Shown one piece after another: positions 43,959 through 53,375 of a stretch of 64,000 bases of DNA. Position 1 is the first letter of the stretch, and every line of letters begins with the position of its first letter. The stretch is taken from assembly GCA_965277595.1 (NCBI GenBank), contig CBDIDH010000002.1, positions 2,170,001 through 2,234,000 of the forward strand, given 5' to 3'. Source of the stretch: CBDIDH01 sp965277595 (GTDB lineage: Bacteria; Planctomycetota; Planctomycetia; Isosphaerales; Isosphaeraceae). The notes under the pieces were generated by a model. The model was given only the letters and a program-made list of their open reading frames with translations. It was not told where the DNA came from and did no database searches. A program made the translations under genes and the position numbers.

Positions 43959-44729
43959 TCACTCGCCGTCCCGCCAGTGCCCCTGCGTGTTTCCGTCGCC
44001 CCAGCCGGACGAGTCGTCGGCCTGGTCGACCTTGGGGGTCCAGGAATCGACCGGCGTGAGACGTTCCCAGGCGGTGCCGGGGGGGTGGTTGATGATCTCG
44101 CGAAGCGCCGGGTCGAGTTCGAGGAAGGTTGAGAGCGGGCAGAGGGAAATGTTCTGGGGATCGGCCGTGTATTCCTCGTCCTCGTCGCCGTGAAAGAATC
44201 GCCAGCCGGAATCTTGCTCGTTCGCGGCGGCCTCGCGGTAGGCAAGAAGCACCGGCTCGCGGCCAAGAACGCGCTCGGAGGCGAGGACAAGGTGGCCGTT
44301 CGCCCCGACAGGCTCCTCGACGTCAAGCGCGGGCTCGGGACGGCCAAAGGCCAGGCTCCTTGAGACGGCCGTCGCCCAGTCGAGGTCTTCCTTGAGGTCA
44401 AAGTAACAGGCCATCTGCACCGTGTAGGCTTCGCTGACCGTGTACGAGTAGACGCCGAGGCGATGACCGCCCGACTCCTCGGCCTCTTCCAGCAGGTAGC
44501 CGAACCGAAGCAGGCCGTTATCCTCTTGCTGGTAGAGGTCGGTGGCGCCAACGTGGCGGTCGGCGATCCAGGAGTCGAGCCGCTCGCGGACGGTCCGGCC
44601 GTCGTGGTCCTTCCAGAGGTTGATCCAGACCGTCCGCTCGGGCCGCCAGAAGACGAGGCTGCTGTCCTCGACGCGGGTCCGGTAGGAATGGTCGAGCCCG
44701 ATCCACCAGTCGTCGCTGATCCGCTGCAT
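43959..44729 (-). CDS. DUF2185 (Imm33-like) domain protein
   Basis: The ATG at 44729 with GGGAG upstream gives 256 residues. The N-terminal part (about 1-130) is alpha/beta without a recognised family (a repeated WxD pattern at the start). Residues about 150-230 resemble DUF2185/Imm33: GHLVLASERVLG, SGWRFFHGDEDEEYTADPQNI and the PPGTAWER end. Imm33-type domains occur as immunity proteins in polymorphic toxin systems, but no toxin is beside it. The function is unresolved. Confidence 0.7.
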   Translation of the reverse strand: MQRISDDWWIGLDHSYRTRVEDSSLVFWRPERTVWINLWKDHDGRTVRERLDSWIADRHVGATDLYQQEDNGLLRFGYLLEEAEESGGHRLGVYSYTVSEAYTVQMACYFDLKEDLDWATAVSRSLAFGRPEPALDVEEPVGANGHLVLASERVLGREPVLLAYREAAANEQDSGWRFFHGDEDEEYTADPQNISLCPLSTFLELDPALREIINHPPGTAWERLTPVDSWTPKVDQADDSSGWGDGNTQGHWRDGE

Positions 44730-44968
44730 GCCCGGTCGCTCCCGAGTCGGACGCTTACCGCCTTCAGGAGTCAAGGATAGCGGGGTGATGGGGTCGATGG
44801 CCAGCGACCGCCGCCCGATCTTCGACCCCTTCTCGGAGTTCGAAACGGTCGCGGAATCCAGAAAGATGGCTTCCAACGATGGCTAAGTCCGGTATCCTGT
44901 CGCCCTCTTTGGAAAGTTTCCGGGGGCGACGACGCCCCGATCGCGACATTGAGGTCTAAAGTTCCTTC

Positions 44969-46417
44969 ATGGACGTGAAACGGACCGGAATTCTGCTTCA
45001 GCCTTCCAACGCGCGTGTCGTCATCCGGCCGTTTCAGCCGGCAAGCGATGAACGCGTGATGAAGATCATCGCGCGCGTCCTGTCATTGCCCGAGGCCGAG
45101 GTCGACCGCCAGACCGCCGGGGTAATGCGTGACTTCGCCGACCGACATCAGGGGACCCGCGGATTCTTTCTCCGCCGGTTCGAGCAGGTCAAGCGGCACC
45201 TGCTCACCGATCATGAACTGACCGAAAACCGGCGGTTGCTGATCGGGGCGTATTTCTCCCTGGAATACGCCCTTGAGTCGGCGGCGCTGTTCAATCCGTC
45301 GATGGTCTGGCACCCCGATCAGTCGGGCCTCGCCGACGGATCAAGGCGATTCATCATCAGCCTGCGAGCGACCGGCGAGGGGCATATCTCGTCGATCACG
45401 TTTCGATCGGGCACCATTGACGCCGAGAACCGGATCAGGATGGATCAGGCGTCCCGATTCGCCAGTGAGCCCGAACTCTTGCCGAACGCGCTTTATGAAA
45501 AGCACCTGTTTCACCGCAAGCTCACCGAACTGGGAATTAACGGGCCGTTCACTTCCCAGGTGATGAATGCCCTTGCCGAGAAATTCACGCTCGAAGACCT
45601 CGAAGCCACCCTTCGAATGGTACAGCGGCTGAATCCGTCCCGTCTGGAGTTTGACCCCATCGCCAAGCGGATGGTGATCCTGGCTCGGTCAAACTACGAG
45701 ATTCAGTTTGGTTCCGAACAGGCGGTTTCCGAGCGAATCATCTTCCCGACCTCGCCCACGGAGACGAACGGAATCGAGGATGCTCGATTCGTCCAGTTCC
45801 GCGACGAGGACGATAGTTTACGCTACTTCGCGACGTATACGGCGTATGACGGCGTCGTTACGCTGCCGCAGTTGCTTGAGACGGCCGATTTTCTTCACTT
45901 CCGGGTCAGCACGCTCAACGGCCCGGCTGTCAGCAACAAGGGGTTCGCGCTCTTTCCCAGGCGGGTTCGCGGCCATTATTGCATGCTTTCGCGACAAGAC
46001 AACGAGAACATCTATTTGATGTACTCGGACTCGCCCCACTTCTGGTACACGCGCGAACTCGTCTCCAGGCCAACGCAGCCCTGGGAGTTTGTCCAGCTTG
46101 GCAATTGCGGCCCGCCGATCGAGACCGAAGCCGGCTGGCTCGTTCTGACCCACGGCGTCGGCCCGATGCGAACGTACATGATGGGGGCGATGCTTCTCGA
46201 TCTCGACGACCCGACGCGGGTCCTCGGCCGCCTCGAAGAACCGCTGCTGGCGCCCAACGTCAACGAGCGCGAGGGCTACGTTCCCAACGTCGTCTACAGT
46301 TGCGGCGGCCTCGTCCACGGCCGCGAGTTGATTATCCCTTATGCCGTTTCGGACTACGCCAGCACCTTCGCCACCGTCGCTCTCGACGAGGTCCTCGCCG
46401 CGATGAAGCGGCCATGA
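44969..46417 (+). CDS. Glycoside hydrolase family 130 protein (mannoside phosphorylase-like)
   Basis: The 482-residue cytoplasmic protein has GH130 features: NGIEDARFVQFRDEDDSLRYFATYTAYDG, the SNKGFALFPRRVRGHYCMLSRQDNENI segment and GGPPIETEAGWLVLTHGVGP-type sequence near the end. GH130 members phosphorylyse or hydrolyse beta-mannosides. It has an N-terminal extension of about 180 residues, as in the longer subgroup. A related but shorter enzyme is at 46941, so the two may act in one pathway. The start at 44969 has only a weak ribosome site. Confidence 0.9.
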   Translation: MDVKRTGILLQPSNARVVIRPFQPASDERVMKIIARVLSLPEAEVDRQTAGVMRDFADRHQGTRGFFLRRFEQVKRHLLTDHELTENRRLLIGAYFSLEYALESAALFNPSMVWHPDQSGLADGSRRFIISLRATGEGHISSITFRSGTIDAENRIRMDQASRFASEPELLPNALYEKHLFHRKLTELGINGPFTSQVMNALAEKFTLEDLEATLRMVQRLNPSRLEFDPIAKRMVILARSNYEIQFGSEQAVSERIIFPTSPTETNGIEDARFVQFRDEDDSLRYFATYTAYDGVVTLPQLLETADFLHFRVSTLNGPAVSNKGFALFPRRVRGHYCMLSRQDNENIYLMYSDSPHFWYTRELVSRPTQPWEFVQLGNCGPPIETEAGWLVLTHGVGPMRTYMMGAMLLDLDDPTRVLGRLEEPLLAPNVNEREGYVPNVVYSCGGLVHGRELIIPYAVSDYASTFATVALDEVLAAMKRP

Positions 46418-46436
46418 GCTCGGGGCGATCGCGTCT

Positions 46437-46910
46437 TCAGCCCGAGGGGTTCATCGTAACGGACGAACGGCCGACCAGCCGGCCTGTCCCGACCAGGGAT
46501 CGGTGGTTCCAGCACACGGTTCGAGCGAAAAGCGGAATGCGGAGCGGCAAAACGCCTCGACGGCTGCAATTTCCGCAGACGAATGAGGATTTCAGGCCGT
46601 GGACCGTTATCAGTCCGTCCGAGGCGGTCTCGACATCCACGTAAACGGTTTGCCCTGGATCGCCGAATCCAAAATAACCATCATAGTACGGTCCGTTCTC
46701 AAGCCGGATTTTCCGGCCGTCTTGAAGAACGAGATCGTCGGTTTCGACCGCCACGAGTCGAATCGGGTGAATGAGCGGCTCATTTTCGACCACGACGGGA
46801 TACTCAAAAACCACCAGGGGACGGCCCTTCCTCAACTGGTCGATCGTCCAGGCGAAGAACAGGCTGATCACGGCCACCGCAATCATCATCGAACGCAAGT
46901 TAAATCGCAT
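46437..46910 (-). CDS. Small single-pass membrane protein
   Basis: The 157-residue product starts with RFNLRSMMIAVAVISLFFAWTIDQLRKG, a membrane anchor of a type common in planctomycetes; GGAGG lies 7 bases before the ATG at 46910. The rest is a small beta-rich domain (VFEYPVVVENEPLIHPIRLV, DGRKIRLENGPYYDGYFG) with a CxxC-like pair (VCGNC). I recognise no function. It is antisense to, and 20 bases after, the GH130 gene. Confidence 0.65.
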   Translation of the reverse strand: MRFNLRSMMIAVAVISLFFAWTIDQLRKGRPLVVFEYPVVVENEPLIHPIRLVAVETDDLVLQDGRKIRLENGPYYDGYFGFGDPGQTVYVDVETASDGLITVHGLKSSFVCGNCSRRGVLPLRIPLFARTVCWNHRSLVGTGRLVGRSSVTMNPSG

Positions 46911-46940
46911 GCGGAGCCCTCCAGCAATATTTCGCCCTTC

Positions 46941-47999
46941 TCAGCGCAAGACCGAAAGCAATTCGGCCAGCGAGAACTCGACGACGGCCGTGCAGGCGTC
47001 GGCCGCGCCGTAGTAGACGAGGAGCGAGTCGCCTGACGGGACGAGGCCGGTCGGAAAGACGACGCCGGGAACGAATCCGTCACTCTCGAAGTCGGTCGTG
47101 GGAACGAAGAATGGCTCAAGCGTCCGTTTGATCACGCGGGAAGGGTTGTCCAGGTCGAGCAAGAGAGCGCCCGCGGAATAGGCGCCAACCTCGCCGGGGC
47201 GGGTCGGATGGCGGTTGCCGTGGTAGATCAAAAGCCAGCCATCGGAAGTTCGGATCGGCGGCGGACCGGCACCGACGCGGCCAGTTTCCCAGTCGCCGGC
47301 GCCCCAGGAGAGCGGCTCGTGATGGCCCCAGTGGATCAGGTCGGGCGACCGGGCGACCCAGATCTCGGGACGGGTGAACGGGGTCGCCCCGTTCGGCCGG
47401 TGAAGGGCGTAATAGCTCCCGCCGATCGATTCGGGAACGAGGACCACGTCCTTGTTCTCGACGCAGAAGATGGTTCCTCGCCGTTCGATCGCGCGAAAGT
47501 CGGCCGTGGACGCCAGCGCCGTTGCCGCGCCGTGGCGAGAGACGGCGACATAGGTGATCCAGAACTGACCGTCGATCTCGGTGATTCGTGGATCTTCGAC
47601 GCCGAATTCCTCGGTGAGTAACTCGGGCGCGAAGGTCTGGTCGGTCACCTCGTTGACGACCAGGCCATCGCCGCAGCGAACGACCCGGAGGTGAGAGAGA
47701 AAGGTGAGGCGGACGAGGCCATCGGCCTTGCGGCGGACGACCCGGGGGTCGATCGGCTCAAGGTCCGCGTCGGGCACCCAGTCGATGACCGTCCCGACGC
47801 CCGGCTCCCAGCGGGGCAGGGGGGTGAACCCCGGCCGTCGGTCTCGGGGACGCTCGGCGACGCGGACGAGCAAAACGACCTCGCCCGCGACCACAGCCGC
47901 GCCGGGGTTGAAGACGCCAACGACCTCGAAGTCGGAGCGCGAGGGGGCCAGGTCGGTCGGCCGGAGGAGCGCGGAGTTCCATCGGCGGGCGATCAGCAC
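46941..47999 (-). CDS. Second GH130 family protein
   Basis: The GTG start at 47999 has GGGAGG at 7-base spacing. The 352-residue protein has the GH130 pattern FGVEDPRITEIDGQFWITYVAVSRHG and, near the end, GAGPPPIRTSDGWLLIYHGNRH with DLDNPSRVI. Its subgroup differs from the protein at 44969. It starts 7 bases inside the end of the Gfo/Idh/MocA gene, so both are translated from one message. An inverting mannoside phosphorylase or mannosidase activity is likely. Confidence 0.9.
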   Translation of the reverse strand: MLIARRWNSALLRPTDLAPSRSDFEVVGVFNPGAAVVAGEVVLLVRVAERPRDRRPGFTPLPRWEPGVGTVIDWVPDADLEPIDPRVVRRKADGLVRLTFLSHLRVVRCGDGLVVNEVTDQTFAPELLTEEFGVEDPRITEIDGQFWITYVAVSRHGAATALASTADFRAIERRGTIFCVENKDVVLVPESIGGSYYALHRPNGATPFTRPEIWVARSPDLIHWGHHEPLSWGAGDWETGRVGAGPPPIRTSDGWLLIYHGNRHPTRPGEVGAYSAGALLLDLDNPSRVIKRTLEPFFVPTTDFESDGFVPGVVFPTGLVPSGDSLLVYYGAADACTAVVEFSLAELLSVLR

Positions 48000-49189
48000 G
48001 AGGGAACCTCCCGGCGCGCGAGGCGGTCGGCGGCGACGGCGACGGCCAGCGAGTCGCGGCCATTCTCACCGGTAATCTGGCGCGGGTGCGATCGGTCGTG
48101 AATCCAGGCGACCTGGTCGGTCAACATCGCCCGAAGAAGCTCGCAGTAGAGCCGCGACTTGTCGATGCCGACGCCGAAGGAAAGCTCAATCATCTGGGCG
48201 ACGTCGAGCGGTTTGTGTCGGCCCTCACAGCCGCGATCCTTTGGCGAGTAGCCGGCGGCGACATCGAGTCGGGCGCCTGGGAAGAGGTCGCAAAGGGTGC
48301 GACTTCCCGACTCGTCGGCGACGGCGAGAATCTTGCCTCGGGTCGGAATCCAGTCGTGAAGCGTGATTTCCCCGCGCTCGAAGACGAGGCGAAGCTCCTG
48401 ACGGTCCATCCGGCCGGGCTGGTGGAAGCCGTGGTAGAAATCAAGGAGCGTGGTCGGGCCGTATCGGAGCGTGCAGTGAACGTGTTCCTCGATCGACGTC
48501 CCGGGCCGAAGGCCGATCTGGGCGGCCTCCACCTGCCCGTCGCCGAGCCAGCCGCGAAACATGTCAAAGAAGTGGACGCCATGTTCAATGAAGATTCCGC
48601 CGCTGCTGGCACGGTTCCAGAACCAGTGATCGGGGCCGAGATTCTCATCCGAGGCGTCGTTCTCGAAGTGGCCGTGAAGCGGTTCGCCAAGAACGCCGGA
48701 ATGGATCAGCGACGAGACGGACTTGTAGAGCGGATTGTAGCGCTGCATGAGGTTGGCGACGACGAGAAGTCCACGTCGATCGGCCAGGGCGAGCATCTCA
48801 TCGGCCTGTTCGACGGTCATCGCGAGCGGTTTCTCGACGATGACGTGCTTGCCGGCCCGGAGCGCGGCCATGCCTTGCGGATGGTGCAAAAACGGAGGCG
48901 TGGCGATGTAAACGATGTCGACGTCCGGGCGTTCGAGAAGAACGTCAACGGCGTCGAGGTCGGGAATGCCGAACCGCAGGGCCGCGGCGCGCGCGGCGGG
49001 GCGGCTCGTGCCGGCCACCGCGACGAGTCGAATTCCTTCAACCTGCGTGAACTGCTGGAGGGCGAAGAGGCCGAAGCCCCCGCAGCCAATAACACCAAGG
49101 CCGAGTTCGGGGCGTGAGTCCTGCAAGTCGCTGGCCTCCGTGTTGCGTCTCGGTGTAATGCCGAGACTTTCGATCGGAATTCGCCTCAT
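47993..49189 (-). CDS. Gfo/Idh/MocA family oxidoreductase
   Basis: The 398-residue protein has the Rossmann motif GVIGCGGFGLFALQQF, the EKPLA motif (VIVEKPLAM) typical of the family and a C-terminal GFO_IDH_MocA domain with HWFWNRASSGGIFIEHGVHFFDM. Enzymes of this family oxidise or epimerise sugars with NAD(P). It precedes the GH130 gene by overlap, suggesting a joint role in sugar or glycoside breakdown. The N-terminal 25 residues before the Rossmann fold are longer than usual. Confidence 0.92.
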   Translation of the reverse strand: MRRIPIESLGITPRRNTEASDLQDSRPELGLGVIGCGGFGLFALQQFTQVEGIRLVAVAGTSRPAARAAALRFGIPDLDAVDVLLERPDVDIVYIATPPFLHHPQGMAALRAGKHVIVEKPLAMTVEQADEMLALADRRGLLVVANLMQRYNPLYKSVSSLIHSGVLGEPLHGHFENDASDENLGPDHWFWNRASSGGIFIEHGVHFFDMFRGWLGDGQVEAAQIGLRPGTSIEEHVHCTLRYGPTTLLDFYHGFHQPGRMDRQELRLVFERGEITLHDWIPTRGKILAVADESGSRTLCDLFPGARLDVAAGYSPKDRGCEGRHKPLDVAQMIELSFGVGIDKSRLYCELLRAMLTDQVAWIHDRSHPRQITGENGRDSLAVAVAADRLARREVPSC

Positions 49190-49657
49190 GGTACGGAGAT
49201 CGTCGCCCCCTTGGCAAAAAGAACGGGGATTTTATTGATCTTCAGCCCGGTTTGGCTCGGGTCGAAACGACGAGACGATCCGGCGGTTGCCGAACGAACG
49301 AGGAGACGATCCGAGACGATCGCCCGACAGAGGACAATCGGATAGACTCGCGAGGGAGGGGATCGAGCCTATTCCGCTTGCACGCTGGATGAGGATCAAA
49401 TGTTGAACAATCGCCGCCCGTCAGTTCATTCGAGACATTTCGCGCGTCACGCGGTAGCATGAAAGGCAGACAATTCCGGCGTGCCTTTGACAACCGTAAA
49501 ATAGAGGCGTTTTCCCGTTGTAAGTTTTGTAACGCCTGAATACGGCCAACGGATCGGCGTTTTCCGGGCCATCGCCCAATGACTTACGGCGACGGCAAAG
49601 TGGCAGCGGTGGATTAGAGTCAGCCTTGACGAGTTGCGTCGAGGAAAGGCCGGTTCG
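49190..49657. other. Intergenic region, no gene supported
   Basis: The spacer between the divergent Gfo/Idh/MocA gene and the gene at 49658 is locally less GC-rich. It contains short direct GACGAGACGATC-type repeats (49260-49325) of no clear function. Promoters of both genes must lie here. Open frames in it show no recognisable domain. Confidence 0.4.
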
Positions 49658-50041
49658 ATGCGGATAGAAGCGACCTACTTCGACGGCTTCACAGAGCACC
49701 TACTTCGCTGGCAACTCGAAATCAACGACGGCAAGGCATATCTTGAAGCCAGCTGGTTCAAGAACCGGACTCCATTGCGGGCAAAGTTCCGTTTTGACGA
49801 AGGTGCGTTCCGGTCGGTGCTTCCCTTGATCTTCGAGATGAAGGAGGAGTACCGCGCCCCTTGGGAGGATTTGGAAAATCGCGTCCTAGTGGTCAAAGAC
49901 GGAGAGGTTTCAGTCCGCCGCCACGTTTACGGGGCGGGGATTCTCCTGAAGGAAAACCCCGAGATCGAGGGGTTCCTGAACCTCTGGCGGATACTCGAAG
50001 ACGCTGTCGTGGCTCACTTGCCCGCGACACTGCGTGTCTGA
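49658..50041 (+). CDS. Hypothetical 127-residue protein
   Basis: GGAAAGG lies about 9 bases before the ATG at 49658. The product (RIEATYFDGFTEHLLRW, then RAKFRFDEGAFRSVLPLIFEMKEEY) looks like a small beta-rich soluble domain with no signal peptide. Base composition is lower in GC than its neighbours, and no homolog was recognised. It is followed by the TPR gene after 190 bases. Confidence 0.55.
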   Translation: MRIEATYFDGFTEHLLRWQLEINDGKAYLEASWFKNRTPLRAKFRFDEGAFRSVLPLIFEMKEEYRAPWEDLENRVLVVKDGEVSVRRHVYGAGILLKENPEIEGFLNLWRILEDAVVAHLPATLRV

Positions 50042-50231
50042 CCTCGGACTGAGCAGAACTCACCCCGTCCCCGACCGTGCGCATCGGGTGACGTATAGAT
50101 CGCGCGGACAGTTGCGTAACTGATGATGTAGAGGAGAGGATTTGCGCTGTCGTTCGTTGAGATGGACTCACGTCGAGCGACGAAGTAGAGTCATCGCATG
50201 GATATCTCATCCCAGGGACGGAGGCAAAGCC

Positions 50232-51227
50232 ATGCGCAACTTTTGTCGTCAGTTCATGACACGGTGGGTATGGTCGGTCTTAGCGGCGTCGGCCTTGGCG
50301 GCAGCCCAAACGGCGGTCGACTCCCCTACCCGAGGCGCCGATCAAGGTCCCCTAGGCTGGTATGACAAGGCCGTCGCGGACGCCATCGTCGACCGGGACG
50401 CCATCGTCCACCGAGCTGAATCCTTGCTCAAAGAACGGGAGTATGGCAAGGCCATCGCCGAGTATACCGAGGCCATCCGACTCGATCCCAAACACGCCCG
50501 TGCCTATCTTGGCCGTGGGCAGGCGTGGGGATTCGATGGCAACCACCGTAAGGCCCTCGCCGACTGCGACGAGGCCATCCGGCTCGAACCGTCCTACGGC
50601 TTCGCATTTTACATTCGAGGGAAGGCTCGGGGCCGTAGCCAAGATGTTGATGGGGCGGTCGCCGATTTTACGGAAGCCATCCTCCTCGTCCCGTCGGACG
50701 CTCGGTTCTGGTACGGCAGGGGCTTCGCGTTTATGAAGAAGCGGGACTACGGGAAGGCGGTCCGGGACTTCTCCGAGTGCATCCGCCTGCGACCGGGAGA
50801 TGCGGCCGCATACCGCGATCGCGGGATTTCGTGGTTCCACCTGAAGGATTACGATCAAACGATCGCCAACATGGACCAAGCCATCCGACTCGATCCGAAG
50901 GACGGGCTGGCGTATTTGAACCGGGGGGCCGCGTGGCACCGGAAGGGCGACCTCGACAAGGCCATCGCCGATGCCACGACGTATGTGGGGCTCGCCCCGG
51001 CGGACTCGGACGGCTACCTCTATCGGGGAATGGCCTGGGCCTCCAAAGGCGACCTGGACAAAGCTATGCTCGACTTCGATAAAACTATTAGCTTGAATCC
51101 GAATGATGCGAAGGCTTACGGGAATCGTGGCAACGTGTGGCTCTTGAAGGGAGAGGAAGAGAAGGCAGCGGCCGACTTACAGCGGGCGGCCGAGTTGGAC
51201 CCGAGACCGCGTCCGCGCCTCGGGTGA
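50232..51227 (+). CDS. Exported TPR-repeat protein
   Basis: The ATG at 50232 has GGAGG upstream, giving 331 residues with a signal peptide (SVLAASALAAAQTA). It then contains about eight 34-residue TPR repeats with the pattern YGKAIAEYTEAIRLDPKHARAYLGRG, ending at RAAELDPRP. TPRs mediate protein-protein contact in the periplasm. No partner is indicated. It precedes the JmjC fusion by about 80 bases on the same strand. Confidence 0.88.
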   Translation: MRNFCRQFMTRWVWSVLAASALAAAQTAVDSPTRGADQGPLGWYDKAVADAIVDRDAIVHRAESLLKEREYGKAIAEYTEAIRLDPKHARAYLGRGQAWGFDGNHRKALADCDEAIRLEPSYGFAFYIRGKARGRSQDVDGAVADFTEAILLVPSDARFWYGRGFAFMKKRDYGKAVRDFSECIRLRPGDAAAYRDRGISWFHLKDYDQTIANMDQAIRLDPKDGLAYLNRGAAWHRKGDLDKAIADATTYVGLAPADSDGYLYRGMAWASKGDLDKAMLDFDKTISLNPNDAKAYGNRGNVWLLKGEEEKAAADLQRAAELDPRPRPRLG

Positions 51228-51305
51228 ACTATAAGCCACCGTTTCCATATGGCCGGGGCCAGACCGGTAAGGAAAACGAGCGTTTGGCGAAGGGGAGATC
51301 GACTT

Positions 51306-53288
51306 ATGCAGCGGCCTCGGCTGGAGGTGGGCGTCTATCAGATCGTCGACGACGCCGTGATGAAGGCCAACCGCGCCGACGGAACGGGCTGGGACTGGTG
51401 CTGGGCCGACTGGCGGCGCGACTGGATGGATGCCACGCCGAATCGTTATGCGTATCGTTGCCTGCCGCTGACGATCGTGAACCAGACCGGCTGGTGGATC
51501 AAGAATCCAGTTGGATTCACCGCCACCTGGCGAGGTCGGAACGAGCCGGGAGGCATCGACTTTCAGTTCGACACCGAGCCCGAATTCTGGAAAAGCTGGA
51601 TCAACAGCCAGTTTGGCGAGGGGATCATCACCTGGAACACCCCCTTTCTGTTCCGGACAAAGCCCGAAGGTTCGCGCCTCCTGATCATCGGCCCGGCGAA
51701 CCAGTTCAAGGCGAATGCCCACCCGCTCACGGCCCTGATCGAGAGCGACTGGATCAGCATGTCGTTCACGATGAACTGGAAGCTGATGACTGCCAACGAA
51801 CCTGTCCGGTTCGACGTGGGTGAACCGCTCTTTCAGGTGATTCCGCTGGTTGGCAATGCCTGCGCGGATCTGGAATCGGCCGAGGTCACGTATCAAAGAT
51901 TGAGCGACGACCCGGCGATTCAAGAGTCGTACAACGACTGGAATGCCGGGCGTCGCCGGTTCCACGAGCAAAAGGCAAAGGGCGAGGTCAAGCCCGACGA
52001 CTGGCAGAAAGACTACTTCCGGGGCCGCGACACGACCGGGCGCGAGGTGGCTCCCGAGCACATGACCAAGGTGAAACCGCCCCAGATTCGCGATCAAGGG
52101 GCGCGACCCATGCCCCCTCTCGGCGAGAGCAGCGAACCCGGTTCTCGGACGACACCCAAAACGCCCCCGCGCCGTGCCGAAGCGCGTCGAACAGTCGAGG
52201 ATCGACCCTGGGTCACTCAGGTTAACGTGAGCCATTCGGAGACGGCTCGTCAGGGTGCCCTTGAGCCTCAAATTGCTTTGGGGAGGCCCTTTGATGACGA
52301 ATGGAGGCGCTGGATTGCCGAGAACCTGATGCTCGGCGGAAACCGCGAAAATCTCTTGCCGATCCTGATCTCGAACGGCTTCGCGCCGCAAGACGCCGGC
52401 CGCGAGATTGACCAGGCCGTGGGAAGTCCCTATTTGAAAGCGGCCGAGCGGCTCGGCAATCGCCTCAAGAAGCGCGAATGGATGCTCGCGTCGTACCGAA
52501 AGCTTCAGCGTTTGCATCGGCGGTCGGGCGAGATCGAGCGGCGGGAGAAACTTCCGCGTGAGCAATTTCTCGCCGAATATTACAGCACGAATCGACCGGT
52601 CATCATCACCGGAATGATGGGCGATTGGCCCGCATTACAGCGCTGGAGTCTTGATGACTTTGACCGGCGATTCGGTGATCGTCCGGTGGAAATCCAGATC
52701 GGCCGAGACGCGGCCCTGGGAAATTATGAAGCCGAGCGCGAGAAGTTTGCCCGGACTCTTCCCTTCGGCGAGTTTTTGAAGATGGTCCGCTCGGCGGGAC
52801 GGTCGAATGATTTCTACATGACCGCGAACAATGACTCGAAAAACAAGCAAGTTCTTGCCGGTCTCTGGGAGGATCTTGTCCAACTCCCCGAATATCTCGA
52901 CACTCGCGACCCGAACGGCGGGTTTCTCTGGATCGGCCCGGCCGGGACGATCACCCCGTTTCACCACGACCTGACCAACAATTTCATGGCCCAGGTGATC
53001 GGCCGGAAGCGCGTCAAGATCGCGCCGTCGTGGGACCTGCCGCTGATGGTCAATCACTTCCATGTTTTTTCGAGTGTCGACGGCCGGACGACTCCGCCCG
53101 CTCCGCAACCGCCGCTCCATGCGCCTCAGATCCTGGAGTGCATCCTGAACCCCGGCGAAATCCTGTTCTTGCCGGTCGGCTGTCTTCATTATGTCGAGAG
53201 CCTTGACGTGTCGGTCACGGTTTCCTTCACCAACTTCGTTTTTGACAACGATTTCGCCAGCTTTTACACGACCTATCATGGGGTTTGA
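51306..53288 (+). CDS. DUF6065 domain fused to a JmjC (cupin_8) dioxygenase
   Basis: The ATG at 51306 follows GGGAGA, giving 660 residues. Residues about 10-245 (CLPLTIVNQTGWWIKNP, GIITWNTPFLFRTKPEGSRLL, AHPLTALIESDWISMSFTMNW) match my memory of the DUF6065 family. A linker is followed by about 310-400, a helical region found before cupin_8 proteins, and 410-660 a JmjC/cupin domain with iron ligands H553-H-D555 and H628. Cupin_8 proteins are Fe(II)/2-oxoglutarate protein hydroxylases. DUF6065 is usually a separate protein; the fusion is unusual. No signal peptide is seen. Confidence 0.82.
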   Translation: MQRPRLEVGVYQIVDDAVMKANRADGTGWDWCWADWRRDWMDATPNRYAYRCLPLTIVNQTGWWIKNPVGFTATWRGRNEPGGIDFQFDTEPEFWKSWINSQFGEGIITWNTPFLFRTKPEGSRLLIIGPANQFKANAHPLTALIESDWISMSFTMNWKLMTANEPVRFDVGEPLFQVIPLVGNACADLESAEVTYQRLSDDPAIQESYNDWNAGRRRFHEQKAKGEVKPDDWQKDYFRGRDTTGREVAPEHMTKVKPPQIRDQGARPMPPLGESSEPGSRTTPKTPPRRAEARRTVEDRPWVTQVNVSHSETARQGALEPQIALGRPFDDEWRRWIAENLMLGGNRENLLPILISNGFAPQDAGREIDQAVGSPYLKAAERLGNRLKKREWMLASYRKLQRLHRRSGEIERREKLPREQFLAEYYSTNRPVIITGMMGDWPALQRWSLDDFDRRFGDRPVEIQIGRDAALGNYEAEREKFARTLPFGEFLKMVRSAGRSNDFYMTANNDSKNKQVLAGLWEDLVQLPEYLDTRDPNGGFLWIGPAGTITPFHHDLTNNFMAQVIGRKRVKIAPSWDLPLMVNHFHVFSSVDGRTTPPAPQPPLHAPQILECILNPGEILFLPVGCLHYVESLDVSVTVSFTNFVFDNDFASFYTTYHGV

Positions 53289-53375
53289 AAAGAAGCAGAA
53301 AAGAACAGAAACGAAAAAACCGATGACCGGCGGCGGTTTTGCCTCCGGTCGTCGGTCGGGGTAGATCGATCGATC

